This document shows positions 1-5,264 of a DNA stretch of 20,596 bases, piece by piece; positions within the stretch are counted from its first letter, which is position 1, and each line of letters starts with the position of its first letter. A model generated the notes under the pieces. That model had not been told where the DNA came from, ran no database searches, and saw only the letters and a program-made list of their open reading frames with translations. A program made the translations under genes and the position numbers. The DNA is from Clostridia bacterium. Its GTDB lineage: Bacteria; Bacillota; Clostridia; Christensenellales; UBA1242. Location: assembly GCA_028694075.1 (NCBI GenBank), contig JAQUUD010000019.1, positions 1 to 20,596 on the forward strand. The letters run 5' to 3'.

Positions 1-1260
1 TGCTTGCACCGAACTATAACTGCTGTTAGTAATTCCTAGCCCAACTTTACTTTGAGAGTTATAATCAGCATATTTGATTAAATATAAGCACTGAAAGTCA
101 AAATCCCGCCAGTCACCTATTGACATTTCATTATCTGTTTTATTGCCCGCATAATCTCTGAACTTGTCAATTGTCAAACTTCCCGTTGGTACACTACCCG
201 CATATGACCTTAATATTTTTGTAGTTTCAGTGTTTCCATAAGTAGTGGTATCTATTATTGATTTAAACGTTCCACGGTAATATGGCTCAATATATTGAGC
301 CCCATCAAAATCCCACATTGATAGTTGGATATATTCATTTGTTGCATCTTGCCATCTTTTTATATAATGCCCCGGATAATATGTCATAACATCAACTTGC
401 TCGCCACTTCTTGTTCCAGTCCAAACAAAACCAGAAGTGGAATCACTTAAACGCGCAACAATTTCGCCATCACTCACTCTCATATTAACAATATCTATGT
501 CTTTATAAAAATCAAGTGTTCCGCCATTAACTGCCATTGCAAAAGCATCTTGTTGCGAAAAATCCCCGCTAGTGTAGGCTCTACCAACTAAACCAAAATT
601 ATCATTTGTCTTTGTCCAAGCGCTTGATGTAGAACTAAGCAAACGACTTACTCCCAAAACAAAACAAGTTGTTTTCAAATCAATCTCAATTGCGATTGTA
701 TTCGCGTTTAAGCCTGTTACATTTGTTGACTTAATTTTGAATGTTAATAAACTTTTGGTAGCATCACCTCCGCTCATAGGGAAAGCAGTTGAAGTTGGAT
801 TGCTCTCCACACTAAAAGGCTCCATTCCATTAGCCCCCGTGAATTCTATATTAGTTTCACAGAATACACTTTCAGTTGTGCTATAATTTTCAACATAAAC
901 ATAAAACTCCATTTCGCCGTTTGCATTACATTTTAAGCCATTGCCAGTGCCTAAGGCTTCAAAAGAACTTTTTGTAAGTGTGCCACCATCTTTGGTGTCC
1001 AAAACCAAAGCGGAATTTGCTTTTGCAAAGTTTTCAGCAGTTACAGTTGAATTCGGTTGTTTGAAATCCACCGCGGTGCTACTATCCGTTGCCAAATAGA
1101 CTTTGGCGGTAACCGCCGAGTCAAATGAAACATTAACAGTTAGCCCCACTTTTTCGGTGCTTAGAATTGCCCAAGCTGTCACAAACAGTGCTGTTAACGA
1201 CATAAGCAAAGCGGTCCCCTTTGCAATTAATTTTTGCGTTCTTTTATTTAACATAAACAT
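1..1260 (-). CDS. Secreted surface protein, C-terminus beyond left edge (partial)
   Basis: Not assigned to a named family. The frame is open for exactly 420 codons from ATG 1260 to base 1, so the C-terminus is missing. The start is set by AAGGAGG at 1270-1276, 9 nt upstream; a second in-frame ATG at 1254 is spaced less well. Residues 1-14 are basic (NKR..K..AK) and 15-33 hydrophobic (GTALLMSLTALFVTAWAIL), a signal peptide or anchor. Residues 40-250 look like beta-rich secreted domains (VNVSFDSAVTAKVYLA near 40). Residues 294-320 (YYPGHYIKRWQ, then MWDFDGAQY) and 381-403 (GDWRDFDFQCLYLIKYADYNSQ-like) resemble a module I recall from Gram-positive and phage tail-fibre-type surface proteins; that is from memory, not a search. 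It is preceded by two tandem promoters. The role is probably cell-surface display or adhesion (inference). Confidence 0.8.
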   Translation of the reverse strand, partial: MFMLNKRTQKLIAKGTALLMSLTALFVTAWAILSTEKVGLTVNVSFDSAVTAKVYLATDSSTAVDFKQPNSTVTAENFAKANSALVLDTKDGGTLTKSSFEALGTGNGLKCNANGEMEFYVYVENYSTTESVFCETNIEFTGANGMEPFSVESNPTSTAFPMSGGDATKSLLTFKIKSTNVTGLNANTIAIEIDLKTTCFVLGVSRLLSSTSSAWTKTNDNFGLVGRAYTSGDFSQQDAFAMAVNGGTLDFYKDIDIVNMRVSDGEIVARLSDSTSGFVWTGTRSGEQVDVMTYYPGHYIKRWQDATNEYIQLSMWDFDGAQYIEPYYRGTFKSIIDTTTYGNTETTKILRSYAGSVPTGSLTIDKFRDYAGNKTDNEMSIGDWRDFDFQCLYLIKYADYNSQSKVGLGITNSSYSSVQA

Positions 1261-1317
1261 TTTTAAAATCCTCCTTAATTTTATAAGATGTTATAATATG
1301 TATTACTAACTATATTA

Positions 1318-1346
1318 ATAATAAACTAATATTTTGCATAAGTCAA
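1318..1346 (-). promoter_or_regulatory. Proximal sigma-A promoter (P2) of the left surface gene
   Basis: On the minus strand TTGACT (1346-1341) and TATTAT (1323-1318) are separated by 17 bp. Each hexamer matches the sigma-A consensus at 5 of 6 bases. Transcription would start near 1311, about 50 nt before the ATG at 1260. It is the inner copy of a duplicated promoter. Confidence 0.6.
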
Positions 1347-1400
1347 CTAAATATTGAAAATTATTTTAAAATCTTGCAAAAAAAGTTTATATAAATATAA

Positions 1401-1413
1401 TTAGTATTACTAA
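1401..1413. promoter_or_regulatory. Perfect palindrome TTAGTA-T-TACTAA, operator-like
   Basis: A 6-bp perfect inverted repeat around one central base sits at the predicted start of the distal promoter transcript. The proximal promoter has a half-degenerate copy at the same spacing (1297-1309). A repressor or activator site is possible; no regulator is identified. Confidence 0.35.
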
Positions 1414-1421
1414 TAATATAT

Positions 1422-1450
1422 ATAATATACTATAATTTTCCATAAGTCAA
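1422..1450 (-). promoter_or_regulatory. Distal sigma-A promoter (P1) of the left surface gene
   Basis: On the minus strand TTGACT (1450-1445), a 17-bp spacer and TATTAT (1427-1422) have the same hexamers and spacing as the proximal promoter 104 bp downstream. A/T tracts upstream could act as an UP element. Confidence 0.6.
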
Positions 1451-1496
1451 CTAAATTTTTGAAATTTTTTCTATATTTTTAAAATTAAGTATTATT

Positions 1497-1530
1497 GCAA
1501 ACAAAAAACAACTAATCTATATTAGTTGTT
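1497..1530 (-). terminator. Rho-independent terminator after spoIIQ
   Basis: AACAACTAAT (1507-1516) and ATTAGTTGTT (1521-1530) form a perfect 10-bp stem with a 4-nt loop. Read on the minus strand it is followed by GTTTTTTGTTTG. It lies about 40 nt beyond the spoIIQ stop codon and insulates the surface-gene promoters from spoIIQ transcription. Confidence 0.8.
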
Positions 1531-1571
1531 CTTAAAAGTTGGGGAAATATTAATTTATAAAATCATTAAAC

Positions 1572-2183
1572 TTATTTATTCTCGAAATCTAAATAATTAG
1601 ATGGATCAACATTTTGATCGTTTAAAAACAGTTCAAAATGCAAATGATTGCCGTCCGCTTGTTCATTGCTTGCTGAATCTCCTGCTGTTCCGATTTGGTC
1701 GCCTCGCTGAACAGTGTCACCAACTTCAACCAGCAATGAATCACTGTCTAAACAACTATATTGGCTTTTAAAATTGTTTGCGTGCGTTATAACAACAACA
1801 CAACCATTTGCATAAGTTGAATAAATTTCAGTTACATTTCCGTTCGCAACCGCAAGCACCGCTAATTCATCACTGCTTAAGTCAACTCCATCGTGAGATT
1901 CCCACCACCCTAATGTTTCGTTATAAAACAATTCAGTACTTGAAAATTCTTTAAGCACGTTTGCATCTGCCATTGGCAATGAAAACGTTAAAGCAGACTC
2001 AGCGCCGACACTTACGATTGGGTTTGATGCTGAAGTAATATCTGCATCTGAAGATTTAATTTGGCCACTTGTTAATGTAACAGTTAATGCAATGGCAACA
2101 ACTAAAAGCCCCGCCAAACAATAAGTCCCATATTTTTTAATCCAACTCATTAAACTGTTTTCTTTTTTCAATTCTACTTTCAT
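1572..2183 (-). CDS. spoIIQ: SpoIIQ-like engulfment protein, M23/LytM domain
   Basis: SpoIIQ is made in the forespore and binds mother-cell SpoIIIAH across the intermembrane space, forming the channel and ratchet that supports engulfment. This 203-aa protein has a short basic N-terminus, one membrane segment (about 21-38), a linker, and an M23 fold at about 95-198. The zinc ligands are kept: H97 and D101 in HDGVD, and H182 in HLHFEL, with H180 the adjacent catalytic His. The other catalytic His, normally in a YSHL motif, is Cys144 (YSCL). The segments LPMADANVLKEF, GDTVQRGDQIG and NVDPSNYL follow SpoIIQ closely. The ATG is set by AAGGAGGT at 2191-2198, 7 nt upstream. No sigma-A promoter is evident, as expected for a forespore sigma-F gene. 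A housekeeping M23 endopeptidase is the alternative, but size, anchor and neighbours favour SpoIIQ. Confidence 0.82.
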   Translation of the reverse strand: MKVELKKENSLMSWIKKYGTYCLAGLLVVAIALTVTLTSGQIKSSDADITSASNPIVSVGAESALTFSLPMADANVLKEFSSTELFYNETLGWWESHDGVDLSSDELAVLAVANGNVTEIYSTYANGCVVVITHANNFKSQYSCLDSDSLLVEVGDTVQRGDQIGTAGDSASNEQADGNHLHFELFLNDQNVDPSNYLDFENK

Positions 2184-2222
2184 TTTTTTAACCTCCTTGT
2201 TTTCATTATTGCCAAGTGTTCA

Positions 2223-2251
2223 ATTTTTAACCGAAAACGAGCAAATAAGAC
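2223..2251 (-). promoter_or_regulatory. Weak candidate sigma-F promoter for spoIIQ
   Basis: On the minus strand GGTTAAAAAT (2232-2223) resembles the sigma-F -10 pattern GGNNANANT. The best -35 candidate, GTCTT (2251-2247), is a poor match to GYATA. It is offered only because SpoIIQ is a known sigma-F target. Confidence 0.2.
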
Positions 2252-2422
2252 AAAATTCGATAAAATCTCTGACATTATTTAGTTTGGGATAACATTATTA
2301 CATTAACTTTGAATTATATAGAAACTTGGATTAAAAAATTTATAAAACGCGACTGGAGGAAATGGGGTAGAACCTAAAAATATTATTATGTTGATTTTGG
2401 ACTGGTTTACTAAACTGAAAAT

Positions 2423-2920
2423 TTAATAAGAGCCTAATATGAGCGGGGAGCCGATTGTTATTACATTTTTGTTAATAGCAACTTGTAAATTTACTTTCTT
2501 GCCATCAATTACGGTCGAATAAAGTAATCCACAAGTATAAGCATAAAAAATTTCAATATCAGCCGATTTTTCTGTTTTAATGATTTTTATCTCGCTTAAT
2601 AGATTTTTGATATTTTCTTTTGTTCCATTAAAAGTCAACATAAACCCTGAGCAATTTGTTAAATACTTTAATACTTCTGTTGCTTTATTTGCTTTTGTTT
2701 GAATGATATAACTATCGCCATTTTTTATTGCAATAAATAAATCATCGTTTGGCTCAATATAATTTTCACAAAAAACGCTTAAAGAAGCATTGTTATAATA
2801 AGAGCACAAATCAATAAATTTATCATTGTTGAAACTGACAAATATGAAAATATAAATAATTATCAGGAATGCAATTAGTTTTTTCACATCATTAAGTTTT
2901 GTCAATAATTTTAAACTCAA
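2423..2920 (-). CDS. YwmB-like membrane-anchored protein
   Basis: A 165-aa protein with a basic start, one strong membrane segment (about 15-30, LIAFLIIIYIFIFVSF) and an extracytoplasmic domain. The last 24 residues (KVNLQVAINKN.ITIGSPLILGSY) match the C-terminal pattern of YwmB (K-NLQ-A ... V-G-P---Y), a poorly understood family encoded beside murAA, spoIID and spoIIQ in Bacillus. It lies just upstream of spoIIQ on the same strand, which supports the assignment, although the 239-nt gap and spoIIQ's own RBS suggest separate transcription. It is shorter than Bacillus YwmB (about 245 aa, from memory). The frame opens at TTG 2920, with a stop codon just upstream; GTG at 2887 (VKKLIAFL) is an equally plausible start, and neither has a good Shine-Dalgarno sequence. 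Confidence 0.6.
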   Translation of the reverse strand: MSLKLLTKLNDVKKLIAFLIIIYIFIFVSFNNDKFIDLCSYYNNASLSVFCENYIEPNDDLFIAIKNGDSYIIQTKANKATEVLKYLTNCSGFMLTFNGTKENIKNLLSEIKIIKTEKSADIEIFYAYTCGLLYSTVIDGKKVNLQVAINKNVITIGSPLILGSY

Positions 2921-2977
2921 ATTTCAATATTAAAAAATTTTTTGATGAGATTAAAAGGATTTTGGCTAATTATGCAA

Positions 2978-3019
2978 AAAATATAAAAATCGGGCAAGAT
3001 TGCCCAAAATTTTTTCTTT
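2978..3019 (-). terminator. GC hairpin with T-tracts on both sides
   Basis: GGGCA (2992-2996), loop AGAT and TGCCC (3001-3005) form a compact stem. On the minus strand it is followed after two bases by TTTTTATATTTTTT, and on the plus strand by AAAATTTTTTCTTT. It best fits a minus-strand terminator that keeps readthrough from the right out of the YwmB-like gene. It could act in both directions. Confidence 0.4.
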
Positions 3020-3041
3020 AAATTGTGCACAGTTGCAACTC

Positions 3042-3121
3042 CGCAAGGGGGAGGTGAAAATAAAAAAAAGCAACAGTCGGCAAGAAGTATATTTTAGATG
3101 TTTCAAACACGCAAGGGGGAG
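3042..3121 (+). repeat. Out-of-phase direct repeat CGCAAGGGGGAG
   Basis: The 12-mer occurs at 3042-3053 and 3110-3121, 68 nt apart. Since 68 is not a multiple of 3, the copies are read in different frames of the overlapping ORF (RKGE and then ARGR), so the repeat is kept as nucleic acid and not as protein. G-runs of this kind are conspicuous in such AT-rich DNA. Confidence 0.45.
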
Positions 3122-3338
3122 AGTAAATTTAAAGTGTACTTGCAAGGTCAGCCGTAAAAAGTGTGTGGTTCAAAACATAAGTTCCAAAGGATATATGCGA
3201 TGCACCAGTAAAAGATTTGAATTAAAACCTCTGGAAAAAAGTAAATTTTCAAAATTGATTGAATATTACATCTCAAGGGGCTGTGAATTGAAACGAATTT
3301 ATACACAAGGTCAAATATTGATTTGGTTTGAATTTTGA
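3054..3338 (+). CDS. Small basic Cys-containing hypothetical protein
   Basis: I do not recognise this protein. The frame could open as early as TTG 3000, but that codon lies in the loop of a terminator-like hairpin, so the legal GTG at 3054 is used. A full-strength Shine-Dalgarno match, GGAGGTGA (3050-3057), overlaps that GTG and is ideally placed, 5 nt away, for an in-frame ATA at 3060, which would give (M)KKSNSRQEVYF. The product is about 94 aa and rich in Lys and Arg, with six Cys, including a KCTCKVSRKKC stretch. The C-terminal half (FSKLIEYYISRGCELKRIYTQG) reads like real protein with neighbour-like codons. It ends in TGA 8 nt from the convergent gene. It may be a small nucleic-acid-binding or spore protein, or a decayed gene. 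Confidence 0.42.
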   Translation: MKIKKSNSRQEVYFRCFKHARGRVNLKCTCKVSRKKCVVQNISSKGYMRCTSKRFELKPLEKSKFSKLIEYYISRGCELKRIYTQGQILIWFEF

Positions 3339-3346
3339 TTAGAAAT

Positions 3347-3946
3347 TTAAGTTATTTCTTCCAAAAAAGTTGTGCCCCAAATCAGTTCAAAATCGCTGGA
3401 ATATGGCAGGGTTTCAATGGTCACTACAATATTATATATTTCGGTGGAATGCAAATCAAATTCATCGCCCGGCGAGGTTATCGAATGCAAAAATTTAAAT
3501 GCCAAATTTTCAGTTAAAACATATTTATAATAATAATAACCGTCGTCGGCTGATGTCCAGTCGGTTGTAAGAGTACCTGTCAACAAAACAGGTTCTTCCT
3601 GAATGCTGTTATAAATAAATATTTTAACTCGTGCAACGCAGTCGGGTTGATCTTCTTTGACTTTTAAATAACCTTCCTGATGAATTGGAAAATTTTGCAA
3701 TATTGAGCCTTGAAATGTAAGTGCTTGACTAAATGAACCTTTGTCTTCAAGTTCAAGTTTAATTGTGTCGCCAAGGGTTTTTTGCCCGAGCATTGCCACG
3801 GTGGATTTATATAGACTGTTGGACCATAGCAAAGAAAGACTTGTAATCAACAACAACGAAAGCAAAACGATAAAGAAAATATACCAACTTTCTTTTTTAC
3901 CGAGTTTGTTTTTTTTCTTTTTAACGAAAGCCTGAATTTTTGCCAT
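3347..3946 (-). CDS. Membrane-anchored protein with TasA/camelysin-like outer domain
   Basis: A 199-aa protein: a Lys-rich cytoplasmic N-terminus (KKKKNKLGKK, 9-18), one membrane segment at about 21-41, then an extracytoplasmic beta-type domain. The segment VARVKIFIYN (104-113), the Trp at 130 followed by DGYYYYK (135-141), and YNIVVTIETLPYSSD (171-185) recall the W...DGYYYYK...PG... pattern of SipW-cargo, TasA/camelysin-type secreted proteins. This is a motif-level impression only. The N-terminus keeps its anchor and shows no convincing cleavage site. ATG 3946 has no Shine-Dalgarno sequence, only an A/T-rich leader. It is transcribed divergently from acpP. The role is unknown; a spore-envelope or surface fibre component is possible. 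Confidence 0.68.
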   Translation of the reverse strand: MAKIQAFVKKKKNKLGKKESWYIFFIVLLSLLLITSLSLLWSNSLYKSTVAMLGQKTLGDTIKLELEDKGSFSQALTFQGSILQNFPIHQEGYLKVKEDQPDCVARVKIFIYNSIQEEPVLLTGTLTTDWTSADDGYYYYKYVLTENLAFKFLHSITSPGDEFDLHSTEIYNIVVTIETLPYSSDFELIWGTTFLEEIT

Positions 3947-4129
3947 AATTTATATTGTTTATTTTTCGTAACTTTTATACGCAATAAAAAGCGAAATAGT
4001 TTGATTTTTTAATTTTATTATTTTTTTTAAATCTGATCGCAAATAAAAAATTTGTTTGTCTAAAAATTAAAAATGTCAATAAATCTTAATAAAAACATCT
4101 TCGGTTATAAATTTAAGCATGAAAAAATA

Positions 4130-4158
4130 TTTACAATTAAAACCTTTTATGTTATACT
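4130..4158 (+). promoter_or_regulatory. Sigma-A promoter of acpP
   Basis: TTTACA (4130-4135), a 17-bp spacer and TATACT (4153-4158) each match the consensus hexamers at 5 of 6 bases. The start site would be near 4165, giving a leader of about 30 nt before ATG 4194. Confidence 0.65.
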
Positions 4159-4183
4159 CTAATTGAGTTATATAAAAATTAAT

Positions 4184-4188
4184 GGAGG
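4184..4188 (+). promoter_or_regulatory. Ribosome binding site that fixes the acpP start
   Basis: GGAGG lies 5 nt before ATG 4194. The ATG 12 nt further upstream (4182) overlaps this Shine-Dalgarno sequence and has none of its own, so the longer start is rejected. Confidence 0.8.
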
Positions 4189-4193
4189 ACAAG

Positions 4194-4427
4194 ATGACAC
4201 TTGATAAAATAAAAATTATAATCGCCAAACAACTTAACACAAATGTTGAAAACATAAAAGACGATTCAAAAATAATTGAGGACTTGGGGGCAGATTCGCT
4301 TGATGTTGTTGAAATGCTTATGACGCTTGAAGAAGAATTTGGCGTAAACATTCCAGATGAAGATACTTCAAAAATGAAAACCGTTTCAGAGATCTATGAT
4401 GTTATTAAAGATAAAATTAAAAAATAA
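4194..4427 (+). CDS. acpP: Acyl carrier protein
   Basis: A cytoplasmic carrier of growing acyl chains in type II fatty-acid synthesis. AcpS attaches 4'-phosphopantetheine to the Ser of the DSL motif, here Ser35 in LGADSLDVVEML. The 77-aa length is typical. Helix I (MTLDKIKIIIAKQL), the acidic recognition helix after DSL (VVEMLMTLEEEFGVNIPDED) and the C-terminal helix (TVSEIYDVIKDKI) are all present. The start is fixed by GGAGG 5 nt upstream. The gene stands alone: no fab genes, plsX or rnc adjoin it. It has its own promoter and a terminator about 125 nt downstream, so it is a single-gene unit. A dedicated ACP of a secondary pathway cannot be excluded from sequence alone, but nothing nearby suggests one. 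Confidence 0.95.
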   Translation: MTLDKIKIIIAKQLNTNVENIKDDSKIIEDLGADSLDVVEMLMTLEEEFGVNIPDEDTSKMKTVSEIYDVIKDKIKK

Positions 4428-4552
4428 ATGGATAAACTAAGATAATCTCGGCGTATTTTAATAAAAAACAAAAAATTTGAAATTATCAAGTTTTATAAAA
4501 TATTTTGAGTTAAAAAAATTCATAATTATTTATTAAAAAAAATAATAAATTG

Positions 4553-4591
4553 ACGCTATTTGGCAGTGTTTGCCGGATAGTGTTCTTTTTT
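4553..4591 (+). terminator. Rho-independent terminator after acpP
   Basis: The 13-pair stem runs 4553-4565 against 4571-4583 (ACGCTATTTGGCA with TGCCGGATAGTGT) and closes a 5-nt loop. Three pairs are G-U, which pair only in plus-strand RNA. TTCTTTTTT follows. The stem lies 20 nt before the spoIIID -10 element, so it separates constitutive acpP transcription from sporulation-controlled spoIIID. Confidence 0.72.
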
Positions 4592-4611
4592 GTCTGACTT
4601 TCTCATACACT
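4583..4611 (+). promoter_or_regulatory. Candidate sigma-E promoter of spoIIID
   Basis: CATACACT (4604-4611) fits the sigma-E -10 consensus CATACANT. The region 14 nt upstream (TTCTTTTT) is a poor -35 and overlaps the acpP terminator tract. In Bacillus, spoIIID is a sigma-E gene that also stimulates its own transcription, so a weak -35 is plausible. The start codon is about 30 nt downstream. Confidence 0.45.
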
Positions 4612-4642
4612 AAATTAAAACCTAAAATAGTGGGGGAAAGCA

Positions 4643-4897
4643 ATGAATTTTATATTAAACAAAAGGGCCGAAAGCCTTGGGAACTATATATTTAAAACGA
4701 AATGCACAGTTCGGCAAACTGCAAAAATTTTTGGCATAAGCAAAAGTACAGTTCATTATGATGTTTCAACTCGGCTTAAAAAAATTGACCGCTCGCTTTA
4801 TGAAAAAATACATAAAATTTTAAGTGATAATTTCAATGAAAAACATATAAGAGGTGGCGAAGCGACCAGAAAAAAATATTTAATTAAAAATAAATAA
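4643..4897 (+). CDS. spoIIID: SpoIIID, mother-cell sporulation transcription factor
   Basis: SpoIIID is a small DNA-binding protein that acts in the mother cell after sigma-E, activating or repressing many genes and preparing the switch to sigma-K. The 84-aa product matches the family throughout: an N-terminal helix (NKRAESLGNYIFKTKCTVR), a helix-turn-helix at about 22-45 with the recognition sequence FGISKSTVHYDV, and the diagnostic basic C-terminal motif HIRGGEATRKKY (68-79), which contributes to DNA binding. It lacks the acidic tail of Bacillus SpoIIID. ATG 4643 follows GGGGGAAAG (4632-4640). It has a sigma-E-like -10 element. In Bacillus the next gene is mbl; here a giant surface gene follows. 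Confidence 0.95.
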   Translation: MNFILNKRAESLGNYIFKTKCTVRQTAKIFGISKSTVHYDVSTRLKKIDRSLYEKIHKILSDNFNEKHIRGGEATRKKYLIKNK

Positions 4898-5195
4898 AAA
4901 ATTTATTTAAAAACATATAAAAATTATCTAATAATAATTTAAATTAATTTATTTAATATTTTTACATATTTATTTATTATTTTATTAATATTTATTTGAT
5001 ATTTTTATTTCATTTACTATTTAGAAAATTTTAAAATGTTTTATTAAATTATTTTCACCCCACATTAATCTTATAATAAAATAAAAATAAATTTAATATT
5101 AAAAATTTATTAAATTGTTTTATTAAAAATTTTTCATACAAAAATAAACAAAAAATTATCTTATAAAATATTTTTCTTGCTAATATCGAATTAAG
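4898..5195. other. Extremely AT-rich intergenic spacer
   Basis: Almost 300 bases are nearly all A and T, with one CACCCCAC patch near 5056-5063. Short A/T inverted repeats directly after the spoIIID stop (AAATAAA ... TTTATTT) may serve as a weak terminator. I see no ORF, RNA gene or longer repeat here. The stretch could be a curved or UP-type region feeding the promoter at 5196. Confidence 0.5.
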
Positions 5196-5225
5196 TTGAC
5201 TTATTTCTACATATTTTGTTATACT
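5196..5225 (+). promoter_or_regulatory. Sigma-A promoter of the giant lipoprotein gene
   Basis: TTGACT (5196-5201) and TATACT (5220-5225) are 18 bp apart. The extended -35 context AGTTGACTTAT is identical to that of both promoters of the left-edge surface gene. The start site is expected near 5232, giving a leader of about 33 nt. Confidence 0.62.
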
Positions 5226-5233
5226 AATACTAA

Positions 5234-5254
5234 AAATATACTCAAAGTATATTT
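5234..5254 (+). promoter_or_regulatory. 5'-leader hairpin abutting the RBS of the giant gene
   Basis: AAATATAC (5234-5241), loop TCAAA and GTATATTT (5247-5254) form a perfect 8-bp inverted repeat. It starts about where the transcript should begin and ends immediately before the Shine-Dalgarno sequence GAGGGA (5255-5260). It could be a stabilising 5' stem-loop, a translational control element or an operator. Confidence 0.45.
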
Positions 5255-5264
5255 GAGGGATTAT

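Larger units (their letters stand above)
1300..1460. repeat. Tandem duplication of a promoter unit, 104-bp period
   Basis: CATAAGTCAACTAAAT occurs at 1337-1352 and again at 1441-1456, and similarity continues into the A/T-rich flank (ATTGAAAATTATTTT against TTTTGAAATTTTTTC). Both units also carry TTAGTAATAC on the minus strand, 8 nt after the -10 hexamer (1309-1300 and 1413-1404). Promoter and downstream box were therefore duplicated together. The 311 bases from 1261 to 1571 hold these promoters, the surface-gene RBS and the spoIIQ terminator, and no ORF that I can support. Confidence 0.6.

Noticed and set aside
1103..1309. 68-codon plus-strand ORF
   Set aside because: It is antisense to the N-terminal part and RBS of the left surface gene, has no RBS, and has no recognisable protein character.
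2355..2370. GGAGG followed by ATG-GGG-TAG, a two-codon ORF
   Set aside because: Too short to be supported as anything; probably chance, with no conserved context visible.
3335..3517. 60-codon plus-strand ORF (and another at 3741-3935)
   Set aside because: They are antisense to the membrane-anchored protein at 3347-3946, which has a coherent anchor and domain.
4000..4080. Perfect TTGACA on the minus strand near 4071-4076 as a promoter for the 3946 gene
   Set aside because: No acceptable -10 hexamer lies 16-18 bp downstream.
4182..4193. Longer acpP start adding MEDK
   Set aside because: The upstream ATG overlaps the Shine-Dalgarno GGAGG that serves ATG 4194 and has no RBS of its own.
4185..4194. 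AGGACAAG next to acpP resembling the SpoIIID binding consensus
   Set aside because: It coincides with the acpP RBS and start codon spacing and lacks the flanking W and Y bases; best explained as a Shine-Dalgarno sequence.
4076..4351. 91-codon minus-strand ORF
   Set aside because: It is the antisense shadow of acpP, whose start, RBS and DSL motif are unambiguous.
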